Positions 23,160-37,700 of a stretch of DNA of 64,000 nucleotides are shown one piece after another. This DNA is from Utricularia gibba. Lineage: Eukaryota > Streptophyta > Magnoliopsida > Lamiales > Lentibulariaceae. The first letter of the stretch is position 1. Every line of letters begins with the position of its first letter. Location of the stretch: the NCBI GenBank assembly GCA_002189035.1, contig NEEC01000004.1:3410001-3474000 (forward strand). Direction: 5' to 3'. Both the position numbers and the translations under genes were made by a program. The notes below the pieces were generated by a model, which did not search any database, was not told the DNA's origin, and saw only the letters and a program-made list of their open reading frames with translations.

Positions 23160-24330
23160 CCCTCTACCGCGGAACCTCAAACCGTTGACTTAAGCATCCA
23201 TCGTCTAATTCCCAGCATCAGATGAGGCTCTGGTGCTTTGCCGGGTTTTTAGGGCAGGTGGGATGGGCAAACTTAAACTAGCTTTTTAGTAAAATAACCC
23301 CATCCCAAAAATTGATTAACCAAATAGCATTATTTTGTAACTTTTAGTAAACTATATTTTTTAAAATATTTTTTTGTTAAATAATTCTATTTTTTTCTTT
23401 ATATTATATAATATTATATTTTACATAAAAAATTAATTAATTTTATTCATAAAAATGCAAATACAAATACACATATATATATATATGCAAAAATAAATAA
23501 TTTTTTAATTAAAACTATAATTTTAAGTTTATATGAAACTAATATTAATCAAAATATTAAAAAACACATATATAATTTCTTAATAGAATATTTAAATTAA
23601 TTTTATTTTATAAAGAATATAATTTGTAGAAAGAAAAATGGAACTCTTAACTATCAAATTTAAAGAATACAATTTAGTCAATTAAGCTACAATCATGAAT
23701 TATACATAAATATGTTAGTGTGATATTACTGGGGACGTGAATTATGCATACAATTTTCATATTCTATTTATACACGGTTAAGATTTATGCATAATCTATG
23801 TTTATGTGTGATTAATAACCTTTAGTTTTAAATAATTTTCAGTTAGAAAAATGGCTGTTATCACCATGAAAAATTAGGATTTTATTTGTTGCAATCAGAA
23901 ATCAATTTTATTGAAATGAATCATTTTCAAGTTAAGAGACCAATGTGTTCATAGTCGATTTATGACTTTTTTGGCTTGCAGATTCTTATTATGGTGAAGG
24001 GATTTTATTTTTTGCAATTAGAAATTAATTAAAACGAGGACGATATCTCGTGATTTTATTAATATGTCCTCACTTGTGGTAGATGAATACCATATTATAA
24101 AATAGAAATTACAAAATGAAATCAACCCAAATGTTGATACTTATGAAGAATCAACTTACTAATTTAAATTGAATAAAAATATAAATATAAAAAATAAAAT
24201 TCTTACCATTTGAGATTAGAATGTGTCATTAGCGTTGAATAGTTTCACTCCTCATTTTCTTCAAAACTTAAATCTTCATAGTCCTCTTCATAACTTGATT
24301 CATAATTTTTCTTCATCTTTTTGGCATCAT
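23160..24330. other. Upstream spacer of FCLY and AT-rich DNA
   Basis: The first 100 bp should hold the FCLY 5' UTR and promoter; no clear TATA box was seen. The rest is AT-rich. It includes a tRNA-like repeat near 23630-23695 (separate entry) and an (AT)n run near 23475. No gene is supported. Confidence 0.5.
23632..23692 (-). repeat. tRNA-like (SINE-like) repeat, copy 4, weak
   Basis: On the minus strand TAGCTTAATTGACT (23690-23677) matches the A-box-like motif of the copies at 11503-11516 and 19924-19936. The B-box region is decayed (GAGTTCCATTTTT, about 40 nt on). Tail similarity was not followed. Confidence 0.4.
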
Positions 24331-24334
24331 TTCA

Positions 24335-26322
24335 ATTTTTAAGGCACACGCAAGCTTTCAATGTATTAGGAGCAAGCTTTAATCTTTTTATTGTCAATGT
24401 TCTCCCACTTGCTCTAAATGCACTCTCCGAAGGAACGATTGACACTGAATGAGTAAGAATATATTTGACCGTTCTAGCCAAAATAGGAAAATTTATAGAA
24501 TTTTTATTCCACCAAAGTAATATATCAAAAGAATCATTATCACTCTCTTCCACTATAGAAGTATCGTTATATAACATGTATTCTCTATGAGATAAAGTTA
24601 TAGAAAACTTGTGTACACTACGAACTATAGTAGAGGAATTTATAAAAAATAAACATAAAGTAGAAGGTATAGAACAATAGTATTCACATTAGGATTGAGA
24701 TCATACTCAACTTGATATACATTATACATAGTTTGAATATTAGAAATTGTATCAAACTTCATTTTTGAAATATTAAAATCAGTTTGTTCAAGAAAATATT
24801 TTCCAAACACATCAAGAAGAGTTTTAAAACTTTTTTTCTTTATCCTAGGATCAAGAATTGTAGCAACAATATATAAATAAGAATTTCATAATAATATTTC
24901 AAAAAAAATTTTGAATTTGTGCTATTATTTCATCAAAAGGAGGCAGCTTTGAAAATTTATTAAAAGTATAATAAATTTGAACAAGTTGATTGGAAAACCA
25001 AATATGTAGTTAGATAATAAGAAGTACTTAACAATTTAGTGACGGAATAGAAAACACCAAGCAAATTAGCAAATGTATCAATTATAGAAAAGATTGATTC
25101 ATTTATAATACCACTAAAACCAACAAGGTTTTCACAAAATTGAATCAAAGGCATTTTATAAGGCAATAATGCAGCAAGCATATCATAAGTATAATTCCAT
25201 CTAGTTTTGCAATTAATTGAAAAATGTTTGAATGTAAGATTTTGCTCAGAACATTAGCACTTCAATTTATTCCTTCTTGCATCACAATGCCTAAAATACG
25301 ATATCATTTTATGAAAAGGTCTAATGATAGAATCATCTTTATGCAATTTATCTTGAACACATAAATTCAAAATATAATATACACATCTATTATGAAAAAA
25401 AATTACATCTAATAATGGTAAGAAGTTGGTTTTCAAAAGAGATATAACAATATTATTAGTAGAAGCATTATCCATGAAGATTGCAAAAATTCTAGAAAAA
25501 ATTCTATACTCATAACAAATATTTACAATCACCTTATATAATGAAGATCCGAAATGTGAAGAGACCAATACCTGAAAGTTAATATTTTTTTCTACATAGT
25601 CCAATCATTATCAATCCAGAAGCATGTAATGACAATATAATTTTCATTATTTATATCGGTCCAACTATCACAAGTTAATGAAAATTTAGTAGAACTCAAA
25701 GATTCAAAAATTGGAAATCAATTTTTTCTATAAAATATTGAAATCATTTAAAATAATCTTTATAGATTTTTTACTTGAAAACCCCTTATATGCAATTTGA
25801 GCTTTAGTTTTCATTAATTCAATAAAATCTTCACCTTTCACAATATAAAAAAAAACAACTCTCTTGAATTTAACCAATGAACAAAATAACATGAATATAT
25901 CCAAATCAAAGTAAAAACATTAAATACCCTCCACTAATTTTAAGTTGTGGTTGTTTTGAATTCCTAACTATTTTATCTTTATGATATTTTATCATATGTC
26001 TTTTCATATTTCCAATCCTCCAATTTTTCCATCACCCTTTTTAGAAGTATAATTTTTTTCCATAGTAATTACAAACTACTTTATTAGACACAAATTCATT
26101 CAGATAAAAAGAATTCCACCAAATAGATTTTCTACTACTGGATTGACTACCTAAAACATCACATAAATTGAAACCTAAGTCTTCAGACTCAAGATCTATT
26201 AGTATGTTTTTATTAGACTCTAACTCATGGTCATCATTCATTTTAACATGTAAATTTTCAGAGCCATGGTCATTAGAATCTAACAAATCATGAGGAGCAT
26301 GAAATGTTCTTGAAACAGCCAT
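24335..26322 (-). pseudogene. hAT-family transposase pseudogene
   Basis: Minus-strand pieces in order: an N-terminal region starting at the ATG at 26322 and leading to a BED-zinc-finger-like stretch, VVCNYYGKKLYF (26080-26041); a central hAT part (25604-25254) with IFAIFMDNASTNN, CVYYILNLCVQDKLH and MISYFRHCDARRNKLKC; and the C-terminal hAT dimerisation region (24577-24335) with FDILLWWNKNSINFPILA, ILTHSVSIVPSESAF and SGRTLTIKRLKLAPNTL. This is the order in plant Ac/Tam3-like and RICESLEEPER-like transposases. Stops and frameshifts between the pieces mean no intact protein. Terminal inverted repeats and target duplication were not found. Confidence 0.85.
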
Positions 26323-26499
26323 TTTACCTTTTGTTACTTGATCGAATTTTGGAATCTCTTTCTCAATGGTTTAGCCTTCACCCCCTCAATTTCTGGAATA
26401 TCCATTCTGGGTTATTGAGTGCACAAGCAATTGACAAGGAAATGGAATCGACGATGTCAGTGCAACGATCGGAAATGGAATTGGAGATGTGATGATGGA

Positions 26500-29400
26500 T
26501 GGATTCTTGAGATGAATTATTAGGGATTAGGTAGATGGTGTCACGGTGGTTTGGGTAAAGAGGATTGTAAATATTTTAAATTATAATATAAAAATGTAAT
26601 TATTACAAGAATAAAAAAAATTAAATATATTCATTAATAAATTATGTGTGTATTGGATGGCTTGATAGTATTAATTGTGGTATTCGTGAATACTTTTATT
26701 TAATAATGAATAATAATATTTAAAATTTATAAATTGACCTATCGATGTATAGTTTGAATCATACGAGTTGCAGATTTATTTTACTTGGCCTAACCTATAA
26801 TCTATAAATAATGGGTTTGATCCACAAGTGAGCTCATTACTAGCAAATTGGGTCGGGTCGATAGGTTAGGTTAGCCCATGCCCACACTTAGTCACAATAG
26901 GGTATTAAAACTAATCTAGAACTAGTAAAGTATAAACTCAATTTCCAACAAACACACGTGATGAAATATATTAGATTGAAATTATAGTAAATATAAGGTG
27001 ACACTTTAAGGTTCAATGAATGGAAAACTTCTCACTTATCTCGTTCTAACATGATATGAATTTTTTTTTTTTTTCATAAGAGATTTAAGTCTATCTAAAT
27101 ATTCCACCTAACTTTGGTCTATCTTTAGTTAGATTTTGGTGGATAAATGCATTACTCTTCTCTGCTTCAAGATCTATTCTCGTTGGATAAGAAAAGATTA
27201 AAGGATTTTTGTTACGAACTAAGAGGCAAAGAGTAACCCATCTTCTTCTACCCTAAGTCATCACTTTTTCATTTAGCTACTCATGTAGAGTGAGAACAAG
27301 GTAAGAGGATAAAATAAAAACATACAAACTTTTCCGTGTATCAATAGTCAAACAAAAAAGATGTGTAGAAATTAAACAAAGTAAGTTCACATTGAAAGTG
27401 AAAATAATTTTTTTTGTTCTACCCCCAATCACTATTAGTATTCCATCCATTGTTTCTTGGTACAACCTGTTAAAATGTTTTTCAATTCTTTTTTCTTCTC
27501 CTCTCTTCTGGGTTGTCCCTCCCCCGGAAAAAAAATCCACCTCCATTTTTGCCAAAATCTTCTCGATTTTTTTCTCTTCCCCTCTCCTCATTTCCTTGAA
27601 ATATGGTTGTACCTTATTTCTCCACTTTTTAGTTTGTGTATTAGACTTCCAATCTACCGTCCCTGTACTAAAACAGGGTCTGTTAGACGTGGATATTTGG
27701 GATGTGACTCAAAAGTAATCAATTGTACTCAAGCATACATGATTAGTGTCAGGTAATGATTAAATTACAGATTTAGCCCTAATTTAAAAAAGAGATAAAA
27801 AAATTAAGATAACATTTCTAAAAAATACTATAAGTTACTCGACATCCAAATTTTTAATATAAAACATACAGATTTTTTTACTTAAAAATCTTAAACAGTT
27901 ATGTGTGATCATGTAACTATAAACATGTCTTAACTTTCATTTTATGAAGATATTTTGCTTAATTTTAACATAAGTAGCTATGGTATAAGTGATGTCTTGA
28001 AAAGAAATGAGAGTGTGTTAGCTTAGTTAAGCTTTAAATGAGTAGTATGCTTGTGTATCTTTTCCTAATAAACTAGAGTAGATCTAGGAAGGAAGAAAGA
28101 TAGTACACCTAATAAAGTAATCTAATGTAGAGATAGATCAAAGGTTTGATAAATGATTAAAAATAAACCACAATAAGATGATAAAGATCATTTGAAAAAT
28201 GATGAAAATGTTGTATAACTGGACACTTTGGATAGTAAGATTATTTTACTTGGACCAATCGTAATGAATAAGAACAAGAAGATTAAAGCTACACTTAATT
28301 TTCTACTCAAAAATATTAATTTAGAAGTTGGGTTTAATAATTTACTACCAAAATAGTTCAACTACGTAAAGTTGGATCTACTTTAAAACCCAAAATATCT
28401 CTTTATCTTTGATATGTGTCATTGGACTTGTTAGCCTCTCATTTTTTTTAATTTGAATTTGGTAATGTTAGAGTTCAATTGTAGAATTAAATATTTTAGA
28501 AATGTATTATTGAAAAGATCTTTAGGTTATTTCATGAATATTGTAATGATTTTTTTTTCGTTGAGTACTTAAATATTCTTGATTTATGAAGCTCATGAAC
28601 TTATAATGTCTAAAGATTATCACTTCGAATTCATTCTCATTCTAAAGTGTGGTTTCTAATTTTTTTTTTATAATATGATTATAAAAGATTCATTCTCTTT
28701 AAAATAGATTTGAGCGGATTCCTTTTAAACAGTAAATCTTCTCATATTACTAAGTTGTTAATCTCTTTAAATTAAAGGATCATATCAGTTAAATAATCAG
28801 AGTTTCTCATATAGAAATCAATATGATTAAGTAGACTTAGTTTTAGAGTGGGATACTCTAAGGAGGTTATATGAAAAACCAAGGAATATGAATTGAGCAT
28901 ATGATAAGTGATGTTCGGGTTTAGAGTTTAGGGAGTGACATCCCTTCCACTAATACATTGAAATAAAAGTCACCTTCATGCCTTCTACCTAATGTATGTA
29001 GTCTCCAAACCAAGGCTTATTGGGTGGAAGAAGACATCATCATTTCGGGATATGGTGATGCCTTAGACTCAAATTATATGCTCAACATTTTTTTTTTTTT
29101 TTTTTTTTGGGAAGCCCTCATCTTTTACAACTTTCATATAGTGCTTTCGGACACGTATAACCAACCATAGGATAAGTTCTTTTTTCCTTTTTTTCATCTT
29201 TATGAAAGATGTCTAAGTAGGTATGACGGCATGAACCTTGTACACCTTAGGATTTGAGTTTGAACTATTATAAAAAGTCTTATGGAAAGCAACAATGCTT
29301 CGATTAGTGTTTTCATAAATTCCTTAACCCGCCCATCACCCATCTTTTAATTTCACCTCTCCAACAATTCAAAAATGGTAATGGGTGAAAGTGAGTTCAA

Positions 29401-30200
29401 TTTTTTTTCAAACACGCCAATGCAGGTCACTCGTGGGTCAAAGACTGGTAACCCGCCAACCCATCGGATCAGTCATTAAAAGTATTATTAAATGAATATA
29501 TATATATATATAATTAATATTAATAAATTTTGTTACTCTTTTCCACTCTCCAAATTTTCAGAAATCCATAGTCGTGGAGTTGATAATTTTGAAGACACGC
29601 TACCATCTTATTTTATTGTTTATTATTTGGAGTTGTAGTGGTTAATTATAAAAGTGTTCACCTTCTTATTTTAAATTGTTTAATGCTTGTAAATTTATTT
29701 AATGTATTACTAAATTTAAAACTAAGAAATAAATCATGTTTTTCAAATAATATAAGCTTTTCAAAAAAAAAATCAACTTTTAAAAATAAATTAAAATATG
29801 AAAGATAAGGATTTTGCCTATTTTTATATTCATATATTCCATTTGAAAAACTTTTGAAAGATAATGATTAATATGAATTATGTTTTTAATTCAAATTATT
29901 TATTATTTTTAAAAATTGAAAATTTTTATTTATTTCATAAAATATAGTATATAATTATATATGTATTTTTATTACTTTAAATCAAAGAATAATGGCTATT
30001 TTTATAATAAAAACTGCACAATGTCCACTTTTCTAATACCAAAACAGACAGTGAAGATTTTTGTAAAAGAGGCGGGCGGAGTTGTAGTGATGTTAGAGTA
30101 TTAAATGAATAATTACATTTACCATATATATTTTGTTGTTAGATTTTGACTATTGACTGCTATGTTAATGAAATAATGAATCTTATTAGCTGCAAATGCC
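26500..30200. other. AT-rich intergenic DNA, no gene supported
   Basis: No conserved coding sequence on either strand. Visible structure: GGGTCGGGTC-type sequence near 26850-26890, which resembles subterminal sequence of hAT elements and could be the right end of the element at 24335-26322; two similar purine-rich segments near 27520-27590; a small inverted repeat (GAGCATAT near 28898 and ATATGCTC near 29078); a poly-T run of about 20 at 29089-29108; ACCCGCC-rich sequence at 29325-29470; and an (AT)n run near 29496-29512. Confidence 0.45.
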
Positions 30201-30217
30201 AAAATAATCATTATTAA

Positions 30218-30400
30218 CCGGGCAAAGCACCCTCCATGAACCAACCGCAAATCCACCTGCCCTGCCGGTCTGAAATAAAAAAAATTGAACCGATGGATGG
30301 TTCCAAAATTATATAACCCGCACCCGCACCCGCGGGCAGTGGGTTGGGTGGAAACTGGAAACCTGCCCATGTACCCTCATCAACACTCCTAGCTTGGATA
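30218..30400. repeat. GC-rich patch with ACCCGC repeats, possible hAT-derived remnant
   Basis: A GC-rich island in AT-rich DNA with CCCGCACCCGCACCCGCGGGC near 30319 and CAGTGGGTTGGGTGG. Subterminal ACCCGC/GGGTTGGG repeats are common in non-autonomous plant hAT elements, so this may be one; no TIRs were identified. Confidence 0.3.
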
Positions 30401-31777
30401 CATAAATCATTGGGTATTTCCCCGCACATGCACTATTCTGAGGAACTGCCCAGAAGTAGAATAGAACCGGTTCTGAGGAAATTAATCACTAATGTTTTTT
30501 TAAAAAATAACATAATGATCCCCCTCCCTCTCCTCTACATTACTGCTAGTAAGATATTACTTGTGGAGAGAAGACCTTGATACGAAGTATGCAAAAAAAA
30601 AGGACCTAGATATATATATATAGTGGTATGGGAAAATATTTCCCTTGGAAGCAAACACCCCAAGCACAGAGTACCCAGAAACAATCTCAAATAAAACTTG
30701 ACAAGTGAAGGAAGTACCTAGAGAGAGAGAAATGCAAAATGCTGCTCATGGAAGAAAGACTGCAATGACAACAAGGGAAGCAAACAGTGAGTCCGGCAAG
30801 GGGCATGCATCACCACTGTAGAGCTAGCTCATCAAGGGTTTAGTGCCCAAGAAGAAACAAACAACAATGTCGATAAACTTTAATGTATCAAGGAAAGGAT
30901 CTCATCTCCCCCAATTGATATTATAGTGTATGATTCCTTTTAATGCGATGGAGAGGAGGATCAACTTGATGCACCTTTAATCCATTCTCATCCATCTCCT
31001 AACTGCACCCACCTTTAATTGCCCTTCTCGGTGCTCACCATCCTTAGATACAATGATAACCACTAGTTGTCTCCAGGGAACCTCTAACTCATCTTTTCAT
31101 ATTATTCTCTCATGTGAACCAACCAACATAAGCAGCAGCATTCTTAGTTTTCTTCTTCTTCTTTTTTTTTTTTATCACAAGCTATACTCGAAAACAACTC
31201 TGAAAATTATTTTTTCAATCATAACAATGAATATTCATCCCCCATTAATTTTCAAATGTATGATTTTGAAAATTAAATTATTTTTGACAAAAAAAAGCAC
31301 AAGATTGAATAACTATTAATCGAATACAACAAATCTTATTGGAATGACGGCTCAATTTCATTGGGCTTCTACCTATTTTATAAGTGAATCCAACTGCATA
31401 ATTTGAGAGAGAGCCAGAGCATGCATGATAAAATATTGGTTAGGACCGGTCATGTAACCGTCGCACTGGATCCCACTTCCCACCCGGCCGATCCGATAAT
31501 TGAACTCTCTCAACCGCGTCAGACTGAAAGCCCTAAACCCTCTTTCCTTCCCCGCATCGCACTCGCATCCTCGCCACCCAGCTTCTTCAATTCAGTTGAC
31601 CGATCCACCATTGTCTTTGCCTTTTTTTCAGTCTTCCTGTCAGTTTTAGTCATTCCTGTCGCCTTCAATCGCGACTTTGCCTGAACTCCGCTCCCCCACC
31701 CCCACACACGCCCAATTTTCTTTGTTTCAGTATATTGCAATTCCAAAACTGTGGGCTTTCTTCCTGCTTTTGCTTAA
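30401..31777. other. Upstream region of MED16
   Basis: No gene supported. There is an (AT)n run near 30611-30623, a GAGAGAGAG tract near 30721, and a C/T-rich segment at 31480-31700 that probably includes the MED16 5' UTR. No convincing TATA box was seen. Confidence 0.5.
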
Positions 31778-34700
31778 ATGAGTAGCAGCACTGCAAATAA
31801 TTCAAACCCCAACTCACATTCCCATCCTTCCCCTAAGGCGCCACTGCCTCAGGAGGAGGAACCCTCATCATCTCCTGTATCTCCCTCGGCTAACAAGTCT
31901 GTGGTTGAAGAGTTCCCCGGAATGGTGGAGAAGCTACAGCTAAATCTCGCTGTTGTGACCACAGGTGATTTCATGGAGGAAGATTCTGCGCGCCCGGAAA
32001 CCGTTTTTTGTATCAAGCTTAAGCAACCATCGTCTAATTTGCTGCATAAGATGAGGGTTCCGGAGCTTTGCCGGACCTTTAGGTTGGTTTTATTCAATAT
32101 TGGCTATCTATCTATAGGTTGTGGGGTAGCTTCGTATTTGAGCTACTGTGAGCTAAAAGGATAATTTCCAATTTTTTTGCGCTTATGGTTATGGTAAATT
32201 GTGTGATTATCACCTAAGAATCTTGTCGTCTGTTATCAATTGCTATATGTAGTTGAAGATGAGTTAGGTTTCAGTGTATCTTTATGGGGTTGGGGAGTCG
32301 ATCCTATTCTGATCACTTCGAGAGTCATTCCACATTTGACATGCTTTTTCTCTTGATTTCATTTGAGGCTTATTTCTTGTTTTGTTTTTCTGTTCCTATG
32401 TTTGATTATACGTGCTAAAGGGTTGCTATTTTATAGTGCTGTTGCTTGGTGTCCAAAGTTGAATGCCATAGCTTGTGCATCAGAGACGTGCGCCAGAATT
32501 CCAAGGTAAGATAAGCGTTTTATCATGGCCATTTTTCCTGGTTCCTCAATGCATGACGTAAGAATCTTAATCCCTCTGGCATCATAGTGTTTAATTTAGG
32601 GTTTATTTAGGAGACATTATGAGGGTCAGGTGCTTTGAGTTTTGGAAACTGACGCCCCTTGTATGCCGTTTCCTCATAATTTAATGTTACCGAAATCATG
32701 CAATGCTAAATAATTTCCACTCATTATTCTGTCTGAAGGTCAGAATATCAATCGGCATAAATTTTATAATGATTGACAGTCTATGGAACTGTGTCAAGAA
32801 TCACAATCAGATTGGCTCGTTCATTTTTTGAAGTGATGAATGACTTCTTATATTCTTGTGTAACCATGAAAATTATGATGCTCTTTTTGTTTTTTTCATT
32901 CCAGTTCAACTACAAACCCCCCATTTTGGATCCCCATACATATTGTCATCCCCGAGCGGCCAACTGAGGGTACGGTTTTCAATGTCACTGCAGGTAATGT
33001 GCAATTGTGGTACATTACAATTGATGGCGAAGTGTATTACGGTTTAATTGATGGCATTTTTCTTAATCCTTTTTCTGTGATAGATTCGCCCCGTGATTCA
33101 ATTCAGTTTATAGAGTGGTCTCCTATTTCGTGCCCACGTGCATTGCTTGTAGCCAATTTCTATGGCCGAGTAACCATTTGGACACAGCCTTCCCAGGTGC
33201 ACTAGCTTTTATTTGTTTTATTGTTTGCAATATCAAATAAGTCGATAATTTTTTTTCCAATTTTGCATGACATGTGTATTTACCTTCTCCATCATCAGGG
33301 GCCAGTGAATCTTGTGAAGGACGCCAGCTATTGGCAGCTTGAATACCAGTGGAGACAAGATATTGCGGTTGTTACAAAATGGCTGTCTGGTGTTTCTCCA
33401 GTATGTGGTTTTCCTTTGTTTGTTGAGATGATCAGCTTGAGTTTATATGCTGATTTATATTGTCATAAATAGTACAGGTGGCTATCTTCTAGGTCGACTG
33501 GTTCAGGAAAGATGACACTTGCTGAAAAGTTTCTTTCACAGCAACCATACGTTCCAGGTTCTATTTTTGCTATATCTATCCCTTATCCACTCTCGGAAAA
33601 TTGGTCGTTATCACTATTGAAATGCCTGCATTATTTTATTAGTTTTGTGTTTCAAGTTATCGTGTCAAGTGCATTTACATTAATCATTGTGTATCCCATA
33701 AAATCAAAGGCAGATACGTTTTTTGTATATTCAGTCTTTAGTGTCGATATGTTTACTTTTTCAAGTACATTACCATGGCTTTTTTATCCTCGATAAACGG
33801 TCCTCAATGCACAGTTGTGATCTTGATTGTTTCTTATGCATCACAATATAAGACAACTTTTATTGGAAAAGGTTTTCTTGTTTCAATCTGGCATGTTTTT
33901 CTGCTGATTATTTTCTCAAAGAAGTGTTGTTTTTGAAAATGTGATCCTTGCATAATTGAATGGAAATTTTTGCTTATTAGTATCCCATCAGCAAGTTTGG
34001 TTGTCTTATACAGTGTCATGACTTTAATTTTGCTATTTACCATTCTTGTTGCAGCTGGTTGGCCAAATTTTCTTTGTGTCTGCACTGTATTTTCGTCAGG
34101 CTCTGTTCAGCTTCACTGGTCTCAGTGGCCACCTAATAAGAATGGTTCACAATCCAAATGGTTTTGCACTAATAAGGGTCTTCTGGGTGCTGGGCCGTGT
34201 GGAATAATGGCTGCTGATGCAATTATTACTGACTCAGGAGCATTGCATATCGCTGGTGTTCCTATTGTTAACCTTTCCACTGTTGTTGTTTGGGAAGTCA
34301 TGCCTGGCCCTGGGAATGGTTTTCATGTGACTCCAAAGGCAACTGTTTCTAATGAAGCTCCACCATCACTTAACCCACCTTCTTGGAATGGGTTTTCCCC
34401 ATTAGCCGCATATCTGTTCAGCTGGCAGGATTTCCTTGAATCAGAATCAAAACAAGGGAGAAAACGGACAGAACAAGACTACTGTGACATGGTGGCGCTT
34501 CATTGTTCTCCAGTTTCAAATTTTTCAGCGTATGTGAGTCCTGAGGCTGCGGCCCAATCAACAGCAGTCACAACATGGGGTTCTGGTGTTACTGCTGTTG
34601 CCTTTGATCCAGCCCGTGGTGGTTCTGTGATATCTGTTGTCATTGTGGAAGGTTCTCTCAGATAATGTTTTTTAAGCCCAATACATTGATAAGATCTTTC

Positions 34701-37700
34701 TAGAACGTTGAGTTGGTATACCATCAAGTTTTTGTTCTGGAATGTGTTGGCCCATGACTTTGATAACTGATTTATGTTTCCTTGTTGGCCATTGAAAATT
34801 TTTGAGACTGAACTGTATGCATCTGCGGTGATAGAGATGTTATCGCATTTAATATTTAGAATAAGCCTGCCCAGTTTCTGTGTTGCATTTCACTGTACTC
34901 AAATTTGGTCTCCCTTCATACAAACCCTAGGAAGTTTTTTTTTTTTTTTTTCTTATGCACTCTCTTTGCTGGCCTGCTTTCCTTTTCAATTTTGATGGCT
35001 TATCTTTGTGTATGCAGGGCAGTATATGTCTCCATATGACCCTGATGAGGGCCCTTCAGTCACAGGCTGGAGAGTGCAACGCTGGGAATCTTCTGTTGAG
35101 AATGTTGTTATCCATCCGATATTTGGAAGCCCTGGTTCAAACTTCAACATACAAGCACCCAAACAAACAGTGTGGGTGAGTAAGGTTATAAAATGCATTC
35201 CGACATCAAACTGCTTTTTCAAGTTTCCTGGAGCAGCAGTTTCACCAATCATGGATGGGAAGAGTCCTGAATCTAGTATTGAAAATGTTAAAAGTGTCAG
35301 TTTTGATCCATTTGATCTGCCTAGTGACATAAGAACTCTTGCTCGAATTGTTTATTCTGCTCATGGAGGTGAAATTGCTGTGACTTTCCTACGAGGTGGG
35401 GTTCACGTTTTCTCCAGTGCAAGTTTCAGCTATGTAGACAGCTACCAGATTAACTCAGGCGCTGCAATAGCTACTCTGGCTTTCTCATCTACCAGTTGCT
35501 GCTCAGCTTCCGTTTGGCATGACACTAATGAGGATTGTACTGTGCTTCAAATTGTTCGTGTTCTTCCCCCACCAATTCCTTGTGGTGAAACAAAAGCTAA
35601 TTCTGCAACTTGGGAACGGGCTATTGCTGAAAGGTAAGAAAAGTAACCACAACAGGAATTTAAATTCTTGAAACTGAAGTGATATGAGATTTTCTATGTT
35701 AATTCGGGTGGTTCACAACTCTCAGTTGGCACATGACAGATTTTGGTGGAGTCTTTTGGTTGGAGTTGATTGGTGGGATGCAGTTGGCTGCACGCAGAGT
35801 GCAGCAGAGGATGATATTGGTGAGGATTTTTTTGCAGTTGGTATCTGACAGATTATGGTGAAGTCTTGTAATACCAAAACTGCTTTTGTAAATTATGTGA
35901 AGCATTCACTCATTCAGTACTTTTTAAAATGCACTTGGTTGACTTTCTCATCATATCTTTTTCGAATTTTACTGGCTTTCTTTCTGTCGCTTTGAGAAAC
36001 CCATCCAGTTGTAGAGTGAAGAAGAACAAACAAGTCAGGAACTATCTTATTTTATTTTTTCTATTTTCTAGAAGCTATGATTGTCCCTTCTATCCTTGTT
36101 TTCTGTGGGGCTTGTTGCATATTCATATTTTTTTTTTCAGTTTCACTTGGCAGTGTTATTTCTGTTTTGGATGCTGATTTTCATTCGCTTCCTACTCTCC
36201 AGCATCGGGAGCAGTATGGACCTGTGAGTTGGCTTCTATGATAATCTCATGGTTTTCTCGTTTTCCTCTCTTGTGAAATCTGTTTTGAATTTTCAAAATT
36301 TGGTACTGCAGAGTTTGGACCGGATAAAATGCAGGCTGCTGGAAGGTACGACAGCTCAAGAGGTCAGGGCTATGGTCCTCGATATGCAAGCTAGGTTGCT
36401 ACTAGGCATGCTTGGTAAAGGAATTGAGTCAGCCTTAATAAATCCTTCTGCCCTAATGCAAGAACCTTGGCAAGTATCAGGTGATACATTATCTGGTCTT
36501 GACCCTGAAGCTATGGCAGTTGAACCAGCACTTACTCATAGTATTCAGGTGTATTTATTTGCTTCCTTAGGTTGTGTTTTTTTATCTTCTCCCCTTTGAT
36601 CCCTCGTATTGTATGCACCTCATTTTATGCTCTTTGTAACAGGAATATTCTCTTAAGTTGCTTTTGAATTATGCAGGCTTATGTGGATGCCGTTCTTGAT
36701 CTGGCATCACACTTCATTACACGCTTACGGCGTTATGCTAGTTTTTGCCGCACACTTGCTAGCCATGCCGCCACAGCAGGCACAGGAGGAAGCCGTAATA
36801 TGGTAATGAACACCACACAGAGTACTAGTACCAGCACATCTCAGGGTGAGTTTATCATACAACACGTATTTTCTGAATTTTCAATCTGTGCTGCACTTTA
36901 CCCGTTCTTCCATTATATATAATCTTTACTCTTTCTCTTTCATCTGATTGTAAAAAATTCTTTATCAGGATCTCAAATTGGAAATGCGAACTCCCAAGGT
37001 AGCAGTAATGTGCAAGCATGGGTTCAAGGAGCTATTGCAAAGATTACTGGCACTACTGATGGTGCACCTAATTCAACTCCAAGCAATATAAGTGGTCCTT
37101 CAACGTTCATGCCAATAAGCATCAATACTGGAACCTTCCCTGGAACACCTGCTGTTAGGCTGATTGGGGATTGCCATTTCCTGCAGCGGTTATGCCAGCT
37201 TTTGCTGTTTTGCTTTTTCTTCAGACGAAGCCAATTACCTCGTGTTGCTGGAGCTGCTCAAAGAGGTGTAGATTCATCCATACAAAAGCCACAAACAGGT
37301 GCACCTGGAAAAGCAGAAGATTCCAACTCAGCCTCTGTTAAACTTGCATCAAATGGCACTAAAGCCGATGAAACTCCTGTAACAAGGGGTGGGAATGCCA
37401 GAAGTTCTGACGAAGGTCCAACCAGCAAATCGAGAATAGGTTCTGGGAATGCTGGTCAAGGGTATACTTTTGAGGAGGTAATTGTGCTCCAGATGTAGAT
37501 TTACCTGTCATTTGATTGGGGTTTTTGAAAAAAGGGGAAACCAAGAATAGTTTACCAGATACTTGTGTTGTTTTTATATGCTATTGAAAACTTTCACTTG
37601 GATTCAGGTAAAAGTGCTTTTCCTTATACTCATAGACCTCTGCCGGAGAACTTCTGGATTGCCGCATCCACTCCCAGCTTCTCAGGTTGGGAGCAGCAAT

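Noticed and set aside
27277-27756. Overlapping 100-codon ORFs on both strands
   Set aside because: Composition-driven (repeated GAAGAGAAAA-like purine tracts); no conserved motif and no splice context.
29089-29108. Poly-T run as a retrogene or LINE tail
   Set aside because: No coding sequence or target duplication next to it; a simple homopolymer is sufficient.
37010-37498. ORF in MED16 with readthrough past exon 13
   Set aside because: The true exon ends at 37477 at a GT donor; the extra codons come from the intron.
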